A stretch of 64,000 nucleotides of DNA from assembly GCF_003336705.1 (NCBI RefSeq), contig NZ_QMDL01000003.1, forward strand, positions 186,211 through 250,210, read 5' to 3'. This document shows, one piece after another, positions 9,201-17,797 of this stretch (positions are counted from its first letter, which is position 1; the number at the start of each line of letters is the position of its first letter). The position numbers were made by a program, and so were the translations under genes. The DNA is from Marinobacter litoralis (GTDB lineage: Bacteria > Pseudomonadota > Gammaproteobacteria > Pseudomonadales > Oleiphilaceae). Under the pieces are notes generated by a model, which did not search any database, had not been told where the DNA came from, and saw only the letters and a list, made by a program, of their open reading frames with translations.

Positions 9201-9216
9201 ATGTATATTTATACAG
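9201..9216 (-). promoter_or_regulatory. LexA (SOS) box upstream of yebG
   Basis: On the minus strand this reads CTGTATAAATATACAT, against the gammaproteobacterial LexA consensus CTGT-N8-ACAG with an AT-rich centre. Only the last base deviates. It lies 27-42 bases upstream of the yebG start codon, in a position to overlap its promoter. Confidence 0.85.
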
Positions 9217-9287
9217 TAGCATAGTACACGCAATTAACCGAGGATAGGAGCCTTGCTTAGGATTTTATTCACAACCAATGAGGGGCT

Positions 9288-10025
9288 ATGAATCCAACCA
9301 TCGAACTTCTGAAGTCACACCGCTCCATCCGCAAGTTCAAAGATCAGCAGATCCCCAGAGAGCTTTTTGAGGAGCTGATTCGGGCAGGTCAAAGCGCGGC
9401 CACTTCTAGCCACGTGCAGGCTTACACCGTGATTCATGTGGTTAATCCGGAAAGCCGCGCGCGCTTGGCGGAATTGGCGGGCGGCCAGCCCTATGTCGAA
9501 AGCGCCTCCGATTTTCTGGTGTTCTGTGCCGACATGAAGCGCTCGACCGAAGCCGCCGAGCGATCGGGTGCCGACGTTACCCGCGGTATGACCGAGCAAC
9601 TCCTCGTTGCCAGTGTAGATGTCGCTTTGATGGCTCAGAACGTGGTGATTGCAGCTGAATCGGCAGGTTTAGGCATTTGTTACATCGGCGGCATTCGCAA
9701 CAATCCGCAAGAAGTCAGCGAGCTGTTGAAACTACCCGAGCATGTCTATCCGGTTTTCGGTTTGTGCCTGGGCTATCCGGACCAAAACCCGGAAGTGAAA
9801 CCTCGCCTGCCACTGGCCAGCATTTTGAAACAGGACGTCTACGACGACTCAAGTGATGAGGCATTGGTGGCGGAATTTGACGACACCATGGCTCGTTACT
9901 ATCGGGAACGCACAGGTGGCAACAAAAGCACCAACTGGTCTGAACAGTTAAAACCCTTGTTCACCAGCAAACTGCGCGCCCATATGAAAGAGTTCTTGAA
10001 CAAACGCGGCTTTGGCCTGAAGTAA
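9288..10025 (+). CDS. nfsA: Oxygen-insensitive NADPH nitroreductase, NfsA type
   Basis: A 245-residue FMN-dependent nitroreductase of the NfsA/FRP group, which reduces nitroaromatics, quinones or flavins with NADPH. The HRSIRKFKDQQIP opening binds FMN phosphate. SAATSSHVQAYTVI, the GICYIGGIRNNP loop and FGLCLGYPD are typical of NfsA. The C-terminal third (residues 180-245) is the NfsA-specific extension. GAGGGG precedes the ATG. It is monocistronic and converges on lutC with 23 bases between them. Confidence 0.87.
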   Translation: MNPTIELLKSHRSIRKFKDQQIPRELFEELIRAGQSAATSSHVQAYTVIHVVNPESRARLAELAGGQPYVESASDFLVFCADMKRSTEAAERSGADVTRGMTEQLLVASVDVALMAQNVVIAAESAGLGICYIGGIRNNPQEVSELLKLPEHVYPVFGLCLGYPDQNPEVKPRLPLASILKQDVYDDSSDEALVAEFDDTMARYYRERTGGNKSTNWSEQLKPLFTSKLRAHMKEFLNKRGFGLK

Positions 10026-10048
10026 GCACAGGCTTCGTACGAAGAGAA

Positions 10049-10720
10049 TCAAGCGTCTTCAAGGATGAGGACAACCAACTCTTTCGGGCCGTGGGCGCCA
10101 TAGGCCAGTACCTGCTCGATATCCGCGGTTTTCGAAGGCCCGGACACCAACAAAAGGTTGGTCGGCAAACCGGCCGACCAGTTCTGCTTTTGCATCATGC
10201 CGTACAGGTTGTCTTCGATCTCGCTGGCCTTCAGCAAAGCGATGTGCAGCGGTGGCAACAGGCTCATCAAACGCGGTTCATCCCGGTCTGGCCACAACAC
10301 CAGAGAGCCGGTTGCAGCAATGGCACCGGCAGTGCTGGTGATACTCGCATCCACTTGCCAGAACAGTTCTTCTTTCCATTCCTCTATCGGGCGATCGTAG
10401 GCCAGCAGGTTTGGCTCGGCAGCGACTTGCGCCCAGAACTCCGCCAGCTGCTGCCCATGCTCGGTACCCGGTGCGTACAGCAGGTTGCTGAGTTTGCGGC
10501 TATCCAATAACTCCTGCACTTTCGCAGGCCAGTTGGCTGCAGCCAGTGTATACACCTCGGTATGAACGGCTTCCATCAGGCTGCGAAGGCGCTGGACTCG
10601 GTCTTCTGGCGCGTACTGCCAAGGCTCGGTTACCAGCGCTTCGTCAAACTGATCGGGCCTTGGCGTTGTTCCCGCTAAGCCGGCCCGGAGTTTGTTCAGA
10701 ATATTGTCGCGGGCGCTCAT
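10049..10720 (-). CDS. lutC: Lactate utilization protein LutC (YkgG)
   Basis: A 223-residue LUD-domain protein, the third component of the LutABC L-lactate oxidase complex. DASITSTAGAIAATGSLVLWPDRDEPRLMSLLPP carries the domain signature found in LutC and in the LUD domain of LutB (residues about 127-160). The ATG lies inside the lutB stop (ATGA overlap), with GGGAGG as ribosome site. It is the last gene of the mscS-lutABC unit. Confidence 0.9.
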   Translation of the reverse strand: MSARDNILNKLRAGLAGTTPRPDQFDEALVTEPWQYAPEDRVQRLRSLMEAVHTEVYTLAAANWPAKVQELLDSRKLSNLLYAPGTEHGQQLAEFWAQVAAEPNLLAYDRPIEEWKEELFWQVDASITSTAGAIAATGSLVLWPDRDEPRLMSLLPPLHIALLKASEIEDNLYGMMQKQNWSAGLPTNLLLVSGPSKTADIEQVLAYGAHGPKELVVLILEDA

Positions 10721-12174
10721 GGTTGGCCTCCCGATTTTGTCTGGGCGTTCAGGTGGGCTTTCGCCAAATCGTGCAGAGAACGGCGAGCCGGTATCGGCGC
10801 AGTGTGATTATCGGTCCATGGGCCAAGTTTTCCGGGCGTCAGCTTGCCAAAGCGGGTTGCGGCCCATAGCAAACCTTTATACAACGATGGCCGGCTATTC
10901 AACGTTGCCCATATGCGCCAAAGGGCGCGCTCTTTGCGGGAGTATTTCGCACCGCTTCCTTTGACAACCGGTGGTTCCTCCGGGCTTTTCACGTTCTCCT
11001 GCCGCAGCCGTTGCAGCAATTCCGGAATGGGAATTTTCACCGGGCATACCTCACCACAAGCACCGCACAATGATGAAGCGCTGGGGTGATCGGGCACGTG
11101 ATCCAGGCCTACCATGTGCGGGGTGACAATCTTGCCAATTGGTCCGGGATACACTTCGCCGTAGGTGTGGCCACCCACTCGGGTATACACCGGGCAGTGA
11201 TTCATACAGGCACCGCAGCGAATGCAGTTCAGGGTTTGGCGCAGTTGTGCGTCCGCGAAAGCTCCGCTTCGGCCGTTATCCAGCAGCACCAAATGCACTT
11301 CTTCCGGGCCGTCAAGTTCATCCGCTTTGCGAGGGCCAGAGATCATATTCACGTACGTGGTAATCGGCTGACCCAGTGCCGAGCGCGTTAAGAGCGACAA
11401 CAAAGGCACCACATCCCGAAGGTTTGCCACTACTTTTTCGATACCCGTAACCGCCACATGCACCGGAGGAACCGTGGTACTCATGCGGCCGTTGCCTTCG
11501 TTTTCCACCAGCAGCAAGGTGCCGGTTTCCGCGATCGCAAAGTTCACACCCGACACCCCGACGTCCGCTTCCAGAAACTTCTTGCGCAGGGTGCGCCGGC
11601 CAATCTGAATCAACTCGTTCACATCGTCGGTTTCGTCCACACCCAGCTTGTTGTGGAAAAGTTTCGAAACCTGCCGGCGGTTTTTGTGAATCGCCGGCAT
11701 GATGATGTGGGACGGTTTTTCGCCATCCAGCTGGACGATGTACTCGCCCATGTCGGACTCCAGGCACTCGATATCCCGTTCGGCCAGGTAATCATTCATC
11801 TCCATTTCTTCGCTGACCATGGACTTGCCCTTCACCACCTGCGAGCCCTGTTTCGACTCGATGATGGTGTGCACAATGCGATTGGCCTCTTCCGTGGTTT
11901 CTGCCCAATGGACGTGAACGCCGTTTTCGGTCAGTTTCGCTTCCAGCTGTTCCAGCAAATCCGGCAACCGGGACAGGGCCCGGGCTTTGATCTGATTCCC
12001 TAACTCTCTTAGCCCTTCACGCTCATCCTCATCGGGAAAGGCATCGGAGCGCTTTTGCATCAGCGAATCCATGGCCACCCGGAAGTTTGTCCGCAGTTGG
12101 CTGTCCGCCAAAGCGTCTGTGGCGCGGCCACGGAAGCTGCTGGTGAGTTCTGTCACCGGAATACGCTGGCTCAT
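10717..12174 (-). CDS. lutB: Lactate utilization iron-sulfur protein LutB (YkgF)
   Basis: A 485-residue protein with an N-terminal LUD domain and a C-terminal ferredoxin-like region. Two clusters for 4Fe-4S centres are visible: CIRCGACMNHCP and CGACGEVCPVKIP. It transfers electrons during L-lactate to pyruvate oxidation in the B. subtilis-defined LutABC system. I start at the ATG at 12174 (MSQRIPVTEL), which overlaps the lutA stop as ATGA; an upstream in-frame start would reach further into lutA. The protein is complete, with no missing cysteines. Confidence 0.93.
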   Translation of the reverse strand: MSQRIPVTELTSSFRGRATDALADSQLRTNFRVAMDSLMQKRSDAFPDEDEREGLRELGNQIKARALSRLPDLLEQLEAKLTENGVHVHWAETTEEANRIVHTIIESKQGSQVVKGKSMVSEEMEMNDYLAERDIECLESDMGEYIVQLDGEKPSHIIMPAIHKNRRQVSKLFHNKLGVDETDDVNELIQIGRRTLRKKFLEADVGVSGVNFAIAETGTLLLVENEGNGRMSTTVPPVHVAVTGIEKVVANLRDVVPLLSLLTRSALGQPITTYVNMISGPRKADELDGPEEVHLVLLDNGRSGAFADAQLRQTLNCIRCGACMNHCPVYTRVGGHTYGEVYPGPIGKIVTPHMVGLDHVPDHPSASSLCGACGEVCPVKIPIPELLQRLRQENVKSPEEPPVVKGSGAKYSRKERALWRIWATLNSRPSLYKGLLWAATRFGKLTPGKLGPWTDNHTAPIPARRSLHDLAKAHLNAQTKSGGQP

Positions 12175-12998
12175 GACGCGCCCTCGCCACTGATTCGCTC
12201 CCACAGAAAGCTGGCCAGATGCCGGCCCCGGAAGGCCTGCTTTTGCTTATCCAGCGCGCCATTGATATTCAGCAAACATCCTCCATCGGCGGTCACCATT
12301 TCGACCGCTCCGCTGTTCCGCAAGGCTCGTGTTTTATCGAGCACCATGGCGCCGGACACTTCCGGCATGCGCACAGAGAAGGTGCCACCAAAACCACAGC
12401 ATTCGCTTTCGTGATCGTGGTCCAACCGTTCCACCTTATCCAGCTTGCCCAGCAGCTCCCGGGCGTGCAGGTGGGTGTTCATTTCCCGGCGGGCCGAGCA
12501 AGACGTGTGCAGTGCAACCTGAGTGGGCTGGCCCAAGTCCCGCCACTCAACCTTGCACACATGAAGCAAAAATTCGGTCAGCTCAAACGTTCGGCTAGCT
12601 AAATCCTCGACCCGTTTCAGCGTTGCAGGTTCCTCCGCGAAGACTTCCCGGTAATGCTGGCGAAACATGCCGGCGCAGGACCCGGACGGCACCACCACCG
12701 GCAGGCCGTTATCCAGCACGGTCAGTTGAGATCGGGCTACGTCCCTTGCCTCATCTGCATAACCGGATGTCCAAGCCGGCTGACCACAACAGGATTGTTG
12801 CTGCGGAAAATGCACCCGAATGCCTTCGCGCTCCAACAAACGAATGGCATCCAGTCCGGCTTCCGGAAAAAACAGGTCCAGCACGCAGGTTCCAAACAGC
12901 GTCACCTCGGTGGGCTTCGCTGGATATGCTCTTGGTGCAGGCCGTGCTGGAGCGACCCGCGTGGCATTGGGTGCGGCATCGTAGAACAGTTCACTCAC
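12171..12998 (-). CDS. lutA: Lactate utilization protein LutA (YkgE), CCG-domain
   Basis: A 275-residue protein with two CCG cysteine-rich domains, the heterodisulfide-reductase-type iron-sulfur ligands: SCCGQPA at Cys70-Cys71 and ECCGFGGTF in the C-terminal half. About 30 Ala/Pro/Arg-rich residues precede the usual LutA start (EVTLFGTCVLDLF), a modest N-terminal extension. The start codon is GTG, overlapping the stop of the upstream mechanosensitive channel gene (GTGA), so translational coupling is likely. No lactate permease gene is in the cluster. Confidence 0.9.
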   Translation of the reverse strand: MSELFYDAAPNATRVAPARPAPRAYPAKPTEVTLFGTCVLDLFFPEAGLDAIRLLEREGIRVHFPQQQSCCGQPAWTSGYADEARDVARSQLTVLDNGLPVVVPSGSCAGMFRQHYREVFAEEPATLKRVEDLASRTFELTEFLLHVCKVEWRDLGQPTQVALHTSCSARREMNTHLHARELLGKLDKVERLDHDHESECCGFGGTFSVRMPEVSGAMVLDKTRALRNSGAVEMVTADGGCLLNINGALDKQKQAFRGRHLASFLWERISGEGAS

Positions 12999-14167
12999 GC
13001 GCTATCGCCCCCAGTCTCTGCGGCACGATCTACCCGGTTTTTTGGGTAAAGTGGCTCAAGGATCGGCTTCAGGCCTTTAGCCTCATCAACAAAGAGCTGA
13101 AGATGCGGGAAGGGTATTTCGATACCAGCCTCATCCAGCGTCTCTTTAATCTGCTCCAGGACGTCCGCCATGATGGTTGGCTGCACATCCAGGTTATCCG
13201 GTGTAATCCAGATTTTGACTTCCAGATCCACCGACGAGTCACCCAGATTTTTAAGCACTACCCGTGGCTCCATGCCCGGTGACTGCAGCACCTCCGGGTG
13301 CGCCAAAAGTACCGGCATAATCGCGTCTCGGGCGGCCTTGGCCGATTCTTTGTAGGCAATACCCACCGAGATGTTCAGCCTTGTAGCGCCTTCGGCACTG
13401 TAATTAACGATCTCTGACGAAGCGACGCTGTCATTGGGAATCATGGTAAAAATATTGTCCCGAGTCCGCAGCCACGTGGTGCGCAGCGCAATCTTCACCA
13501 CCTTGCCATCCTGGCCATTGATGGTGACCCAGTCACCAATGCGAAACGGCCGCTCAATCAACAACGTGATACCGGCGATGAAGTTTGAAAGCGTCGACTG
13601 GGCTGCGAACCCCACGGCTATACCGACAATCCCGAGGCCCGCGACAATCGACAACAGGTCAAACCCGAACTGCGCGAGGATCGTAACCACCGCAAAGGTT
13701 GCCATCACCACCGACAACACATTGCCCGCCAACTGCTGAATAGATGCATCCAACCGGTTACGGCGCAGCGTTTCGGCCGTCAGGCGACGGATAACCAGCC
13801 AGGCCACGTAGAAGCCCAGCGCCAGCAAACCGGCCCTCGCGACCGCTTTTAGAAACTCAACCCCCGCTCCGAATTGCGCCAGGATAACCAGCAACGCACC
13901 CAGCCCGGCCAAATACCGTAGCCCGCTTCTCCCGTGCTTGAAGGCGGAACGCTCAACATTGCGCTTACCGATCACTAGCCGAATAAGCCCAATCAACACC
14001 AAGTAAGCCCCGAAAAACAAAGCCAGATACAGAATCGAAATCAGCATCTGACTGAGAACGTACGCTCCCACTTCACGCCATTCATAATCGTGGCCGCCAA
14101 AGGCGCTCAGCGTATCCCCAAGATTTTTCTTTAACTGCTCAACCACGACTGCCGTGAATTCGACCAT
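12995..14167 (-). CDS. MscS-family small-conductance mechanosensitive channel
   Basis: A 390-residue inner-membrane channel. Five or so hydrophobic segments precede the pore helix and the conserved beta domain. The pore and linker region reads LSIVAGLGIVGIAVGFAAQSTLSNFIAGITLLIERPFRIGDWV across about residues 172-214. A cytoplasmic vestibule domain follows, to about residue 360. It protects against hypo-osmotic shock in characterised relatives. I use the ATG at 14167 with AAGGA upstream; the frame also has a TTG one codon earlier. It is the promoter-proximal gene of the lut operon, with a 4-base overlap into lutA. Confidence 0.88.
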   Translation of the reverse strand: MVEFTAVVVEQLKKNLGDTLSAFGGHDYEWREVGAYVLSQMLISILYLALFFGAYLVLIGLIRLVIGKRNVERSAFKHGRSGLRYLAGLGALLVILAQFGAGVEFLKAVARAGLLALGFYVAWLVIRRLTAETLRRNRLDASIQQLAGNVLSVVMATFAVVTILAQFGFDLLSIVAGLGIVGIAVGFAAQSTLSNFIAGITLLIERPFRIGDWVTINGQDGKVVKIALRTTWLRTRDNIFTMIPNDSVASSEIVNYSAEGATRLNISVGIAYKESAKAARDAIMPVLLAHPEVLQSPGMEPRVVLKNLGDSSVDLEVKIWITPDNLDVQPTIMADVLEQIKETLDEAGIEIPFPHLQLFVDEAKGLKPILEPLYPKNRVDRAAETGGDSA

Positions 14168-14352
14168 CAATCCCGTCCTTTACCAAATAAGCGCGGAAGA
14201 CCTTCAAACTACCGTTGGGGCAAGTGCTTGCGCAATACATATATAGTAGCAAATTCTCGCCTTGCCATTTCCAGCAGTGCCCTTGAAGAGTTGCCTCATC
14301 GACGCCATGTTTAGATAGCCATGCCACACCTTTTTCATGATCCGGGAGCTAC

Positions 14353-15351
14353 ATGTCTAAAAAACTCGACTATTCGCTGCTTGAGCTGGCCTCCGTGCGC
14401 GAAGGTGATTCCGTTTCCGCCACATTGGCGAACAGCGTTGCTTACGCCCAGCACGCGGAGAAGCTCGGTTTTAAACGCTTTTGGTTGGCCGAACATCACA
14501 ATATGGAAGGCATCACCAGTTCTGCCACGTCGGTGCTGGTGGGTCACATTGCCGGCCAGACCAACAGCATTCGGGTCGGCTCTGGCGGTGTTATGCTGCC
14601 AAATCACCCGCCATTGGTCATTGCCGAACAGTTTGGCACGCTGGAATGCCTGTACCCGGGCCGTATTGACCTGGGGCTTGGCCGGGCACCGGGCACAGAC
14701 CAGATAACCGCCCGCGCCTTGCGCCGGGACGGCATTGGCGCCGAGCAATTCCCGGAAGATGTTGCACACCTGCAAAGTTTGCTCGGACCCCTGCAGCCGG
14801 GGCAGCAGGTTAAAGCCATTCCGGGCGCCGGCACCAATGTACCCATCTGGTTGCTGGGTTCCAGCCTCTACAGCGCTCAACTGGCGGCTATGCGGGGACT
14901 GCCCTACGCCTTTGCTGGCCACTTTGCGCCTCGTTTGTACCGGGAAGCACTGCGGGTGTACCGCGAAAACTTCCAACCCTCGGAGCAGTTGCAACAGCCT
15001 TACGCCATGCTTGCCATCCCGGCTGTACCGGCTGACTCGATGAACCAAGCCAAACGCCTGACCACCACCAGCTACCAGCGGATTCTGGCGCTGTTCCGGG
15101 GACAGCCGTTATGGATGAAACCGCCGGTCGATTCCATGGAAGGTCTTTGGAACGCCGCCGAAGAAGCCGGCGTGAAAGATTTTCTGGGCTTGCAGGTACT
15201 CGGCAACTCGACGGACATCAAGCAGCAGCTTGACGAGTTACTTTCCGATATACAGATCGAGGAGCTCATGTTTACTGTCGATATTTACGAGCCGGAGAAG
15301 CGCCGGCACGCACTCAACATTCTGGCCGAGAGTTTGTCCAATGACGGATAA
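14353..15351 (+). CDS. LLM-class flavin-dependent oxidoreductase (luciferase-like)
   Basis: A 332-residue bacterial-luciferase-fold protein, YhbW-like group. It has the [17 protein letters not shown] segment near residue 39, [12 protein letters not shown] at 76-87 and [15 protein letters not shown] around residue 100, all hallmarks of the single-component LLM oxidoreductases of unknown substrate. GGGAG lies 7 bases before ATG. It overlaps the downstream alpha/beta hydrolase gene by 11 bases, so the two are co-translated; a shared pathway is inferred but not identified. Confidence 0.8.
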   Translation: MSKKLDYSLLELASVREGDSVSATLANSVAYAQHAEKLGFKRFWLAEHHNMEGITSSATSVLVGHIAGQTNSIRVGSGGVMLPNHPPLVIAEQFGTLECLYPGRIDLGLGRAPGTDQITARALRRDGIGAEQFPEDVAHLQSLLGPLQPGQQVKAIPGAGTNVPIWLLGSSLYSAQLAAMRGLPYAFAGHFAPRLYREALRVYRENFQPSEQLQQPYAMLAIPAVPADSMNQAKRLTTTSYQRILALFRGQPLWMKPPVDSMEGLWNAAEEAGVKDFLGLQVLGNSTDIKQQLDELLSDIQIEELMFTVDIYEPEKRRHALNILAESLSNDG

Positions 15352-15880
15352 CCGTTTTTTCGTTTTTCTATCACACGGGCTCGAAAGCGGCCCGAAAGGC
15401 ACCAAAGTTCAGGCCATGAAAGCCGTGGCCGAAGAGTTTCCCGGTGTGATCGCAGAGGCGATCGACCACACCAGCACCAAAGACCCGGAAACCCGCCTGC
15501 AACAAATGCGGGATGCTATGGATGCTGCGGGTGCCACCCCGGAGCGAACCATTCTGGCTGGTTCCAGCATGGGCGGCTGGGTTTGTGCACAAACCAGTGC
15601 CAATACACCGGTACTGGGTTGTTTTCTCTTGGCCCCGGCGCTCGCTTTAGCGAAGTACCCGCAATCAAGCCCGACTATCCGGGCTGAACACGTAAAAATC
15701 ATTCATGGCTGGAACGACGATGTGGTGCCGGTCATGCCCGTTCTCGAGCTTGCTCGTCAGCAGCAACTGGAAGCCTTGGTATTACCCGACGGGCATCGGC
15801 TTGAGAGCAGTGTGGGCAGGGTATCGAGAGAGTTTCGCCGCTTCCTGAAAGTGTGTTTACTCCAACAGAATCCAGACTAA
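15341..15880 (+). CDS. Small alpha/beta hydrolase (YqiA-like esterase)
   Basis: A 179-residue alpha/beta hydrolase. The nucleophile elbow is GSSMGG, the acid candidate is in HGWNDDVVP and the histidine in LPDGHRL. The oxyanion region [12 protein letters not shown] follows the N-terminal strand. I take the ATG at 15341 ([13 protein letters not shown]), because the longer frame would add 37 residues read from within the upstream gene. The small size fits YqiA-type esterases with no lid domain. It overlaps the LLM oxidoreductase by 11 bases. Confidence 0.78.
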   Translation: MTDNRFFVFLSHGLESGPKGTKVQAMKAVAEEFPGVIAEAIDHTSTKDPETRLQQMRDAMDAAGATPERTILAGSSMGGWVCAQTSANTPVLGCFLLAPALALAKYPQSSPTIRAEHVKIIHGWNDDVVPVMPVLELARQQQLEALVLPDGHRLESSVGRVSREFRRFLKVCLLQQNPD

Positions 15881-16021
15881 AATCAGAGCGTTGCATTCTC
15901 CGCTTGTTCGCTTTTACACCTATTCTAATTTTGGCAGTTTCCTTGCGAAAACCGCTTTGTTTTGCCAGTCTTTGTAAAGTTAACAAGGAACTAACTAAAA
16001 AAAGCGAGCGGAGATCACGCA

Positions 16022-17050
16022 ATGAACAGCACAAACAAATTCCGGAAACTGGTCGGTATTTCAGCATTGGCTTTTGCCGGGCTGACCGCTGCCAATGCAG
16101 TAAATGCCGCCAACTGGCGTTACGCCCACGAAGAATACGAGGGTGATGTTCAAGACGTCTACGCCTACAAATTCAAAGAATACATCGAAGAAAACTCAGA
16201 CCACACGTTGCAGATCTTCCGCTTTGGCGAGTTGGGTGAGTCTGACGACATCATGGAGCAGACCCAGGCTGGCATCCTGAATTTCGTGAACCAGTCCCCG
16301 GGATTCACCGGCGCGCTGATTCCTGAAGCCCAGATTTTCTTTATCCCCTATCTGATGCCAACCGACATGGACACGGTGATCGAATTCTTCCGTGAATCCA
16401 AGGCGATCAACGAGGATTTCCCCAAGCTGTATGCCGAACAGGGTCTGGAACTTCTGCAAATGTACCCTGAAGGTGAAATGGTGGTCACCGTTGACGAGCC
16501 CGTCACTTCCCCTGAAGAACTGAACAACAAAAAGATCCGGGTTATGACCAACCCGCTGTTGTCAGAAACCTATTCGGCTTTCGGCGCTACCCCGACACCT
16601 CTGCCTTGGGGTGAAGTTTACGGTGCACTGCAAACCAACATGATCCAGGGTCAGGAAAACCCGATTTTCTGGATTGAATCCGGCGGCTTGTACGAGGTTT
16701 CTCCAAACCTGGTGTTCACCGGTCACGGCTGGTTCACCACCGCCATGATGGCCAATCAGAACTTCTACAACGGCCTGTCCGATGAAGACAAGAAGCTGGT
16801 TCAGGATGCAGCCGACTACGCCTTCGAAGAGATCATTGAGCATATCGATGGTCTGGCCGACGAGGCTTTGAAAAAGATTACCTCGAAGAGCGACGAAGTC
16901 ACCGTTACCCGCCTGAACGAAGAACAGATCGAAGCCTTCCGCGCCCGCGCGCCGCAGGTTGAAGAGAAGTTCATCGATATGACCGGTAAGCGTGGCAAAG
17001 AACTATTGAAACAGTTCAAAGCCGACCTTGAAGCCGTTAAAGGCGAATAA
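16022..17050 (+). CDS. teaA: TeaA-like TRAP periplasmic binding protein (ectoine/5-hydroxyectoine)
   Basis: A 342-residue TRAP-type solute-binding protein. A signal peptide (residues 1-29, cleavage likely after VNA) is followed by NWRYAHEEYEGDVQDVYAY. Long blocks such as FRFGELGESDDIMEQTQ and VNQSPGFTG and the segment from GATPTPLPWGEVYG to the FWIESGGLYEVSPN block match my memory of Halomonas elongata TeaA almost word for word. TeaA binds ectoine and hydroxyectoine. The downstream order (small membrane, large membrane, UspA) equals teaABCD. The ribosome site is CGGAG. Uptake or recovery of compatible solutes under salt stress is the expected role. Confidence 0.9.
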   Translation: MNSTNKFRKLVGISALAFAGLTAANAVNAANWRYAHEEYEGDVQDVYAYKFKEYIEENSDHTLQIFRFGELGESDDIMEQTQAGILNFVNQSPGFTGALIPEAQIFFIPYLMPTDMDTVIEFFRESKAINEDFPKLYAEQGLELLQMYPEGEMVVTVDEPVTSPEELNNKKIRVMTNPLLSETYSAFGATPTPLPWGEVYGALQTNMIQGQENPIFWIESGGLYEVSPNLVFTGHGWFTTAMMANQNFYNGLSDEDKKLVQDAADYAFEEIIEHIDGLADEALKKITSKSDEVTVTRLNEEQIEAFRARAPQVEEKFIDMTGKRGKELLKQFKADLEAVKGE

Positions 17051-17061
17051 GCGGCAGGATT

Positions 17062-17087
17062 CAAAGGGTGGCTCAGGCCACCCTTTG
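17062..17087 (+). terminator. Hairpin between teaA and teaB (probable partial terminator or mRNA stabiliser)
   Basis: CAAAGGGTGGC and GCCACCCTTTG pair perfectly over 11 bp around a TCAG loop, 12 bases after the teaA stop. The downstream bases are TTGTTGT rather than a clean T run. Such a structure would let the binding protein be made in excess over the membrane subunits (inference). Confidence 0.7.
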
Positions 17088-17162
17088 TTGTCCGGCTAAG
17101 GTTTAAACCCGCCCCGCCGGAGTCTTTGCCCGCCGGGAGCATTCAGTTGTGGAGCACCACCC

Positions 17163-17759
17163 ATGTCTGAGCATCCTCAAGAGGCTGTTGAAGACGATAC
17201 CGGCACCTATGAATCCGGTTTGCCCGGCATTCTTGGCACCATCGACGAATGGATTGCCAAAACCGAAGCAGTCATGCTGGCTGCCGGCGTTATCCTGATG
17301 GCCATCAACACCTGTATTAACGTGATTGGCCGTTTTGTTTTCGGGGAAGGTCTGTTTTTCTCCGGCGAGATCAACCGAATCCTCATTATTCTGATCACCT
17401 TTGCCGGCATTGGTTATGCAGCCCGGCACGGTCGCCATATACGCATGTCTGCAGTTTACGATGCGTTTCCGGCCAGCGGTCGGAAAGTTCTGATGATCAT
17501 CATCGCGCTCTTTACCTCTGTTGTGATGTTTTTCCTGTGTTACTACTCCTACGGTTACATCGAAACGCTGTACAGCCGAGGTCGAATCCTGCCTGCGCTA
17601 GGCTTACCTATCTGGTGGATTTACGTCTGGGCACCCATTGGATTTGCCGTCACGGGTATTCAGTACTTCCTCACCGCCATCAAGAACTTCACCAGCAAGG
17701 ACGTTTACCTTTCAACAGGGGTGGTTGACGGTTATGCCGACACTGAGTCAGAAGTCTAA
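17163..17759 (+). CDS. teaB: TeaB-like TRAP small membrane subunit (DctQ family)
   Basis: A 198-residue membrane protein with four predicted helices between about residues 37 and 175 and an acidic N-terminal tail. The helices include the characteristic FSGEINRILIILITFAGIGYAARHGRHIRMSAVYD region of DctQ proteins. It pairs with the large subunit to form the sodium-coupled TRAP permease. It lies between teaA and teaC on one strand with GTGGAG upstream. The N-terminal 30 residues are longer than in many DctQ proteins. Confidence 0.88.
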   Translation: MSEHPQEAVEDDTGTYESGLPGILGTIDEWIAKTEAVMLAAGVILMAINTCINVIGRFVFGEGLFFSGEINRILIILITFAGIGYAARHGRHIRMSAVYDAFPASGRKVLMIIIALFTSVVMFFLCYYSYGYIETLYSRGRILPALGLPIWWIYVWAPIGFAVTGIQYFLTAIKNFTSKDVYLSTGVVDGYADTESEV

Positions 17760-17797
17760 AAGCAGCATAAACCTGGAAGGTTGAGGACACGTATACT

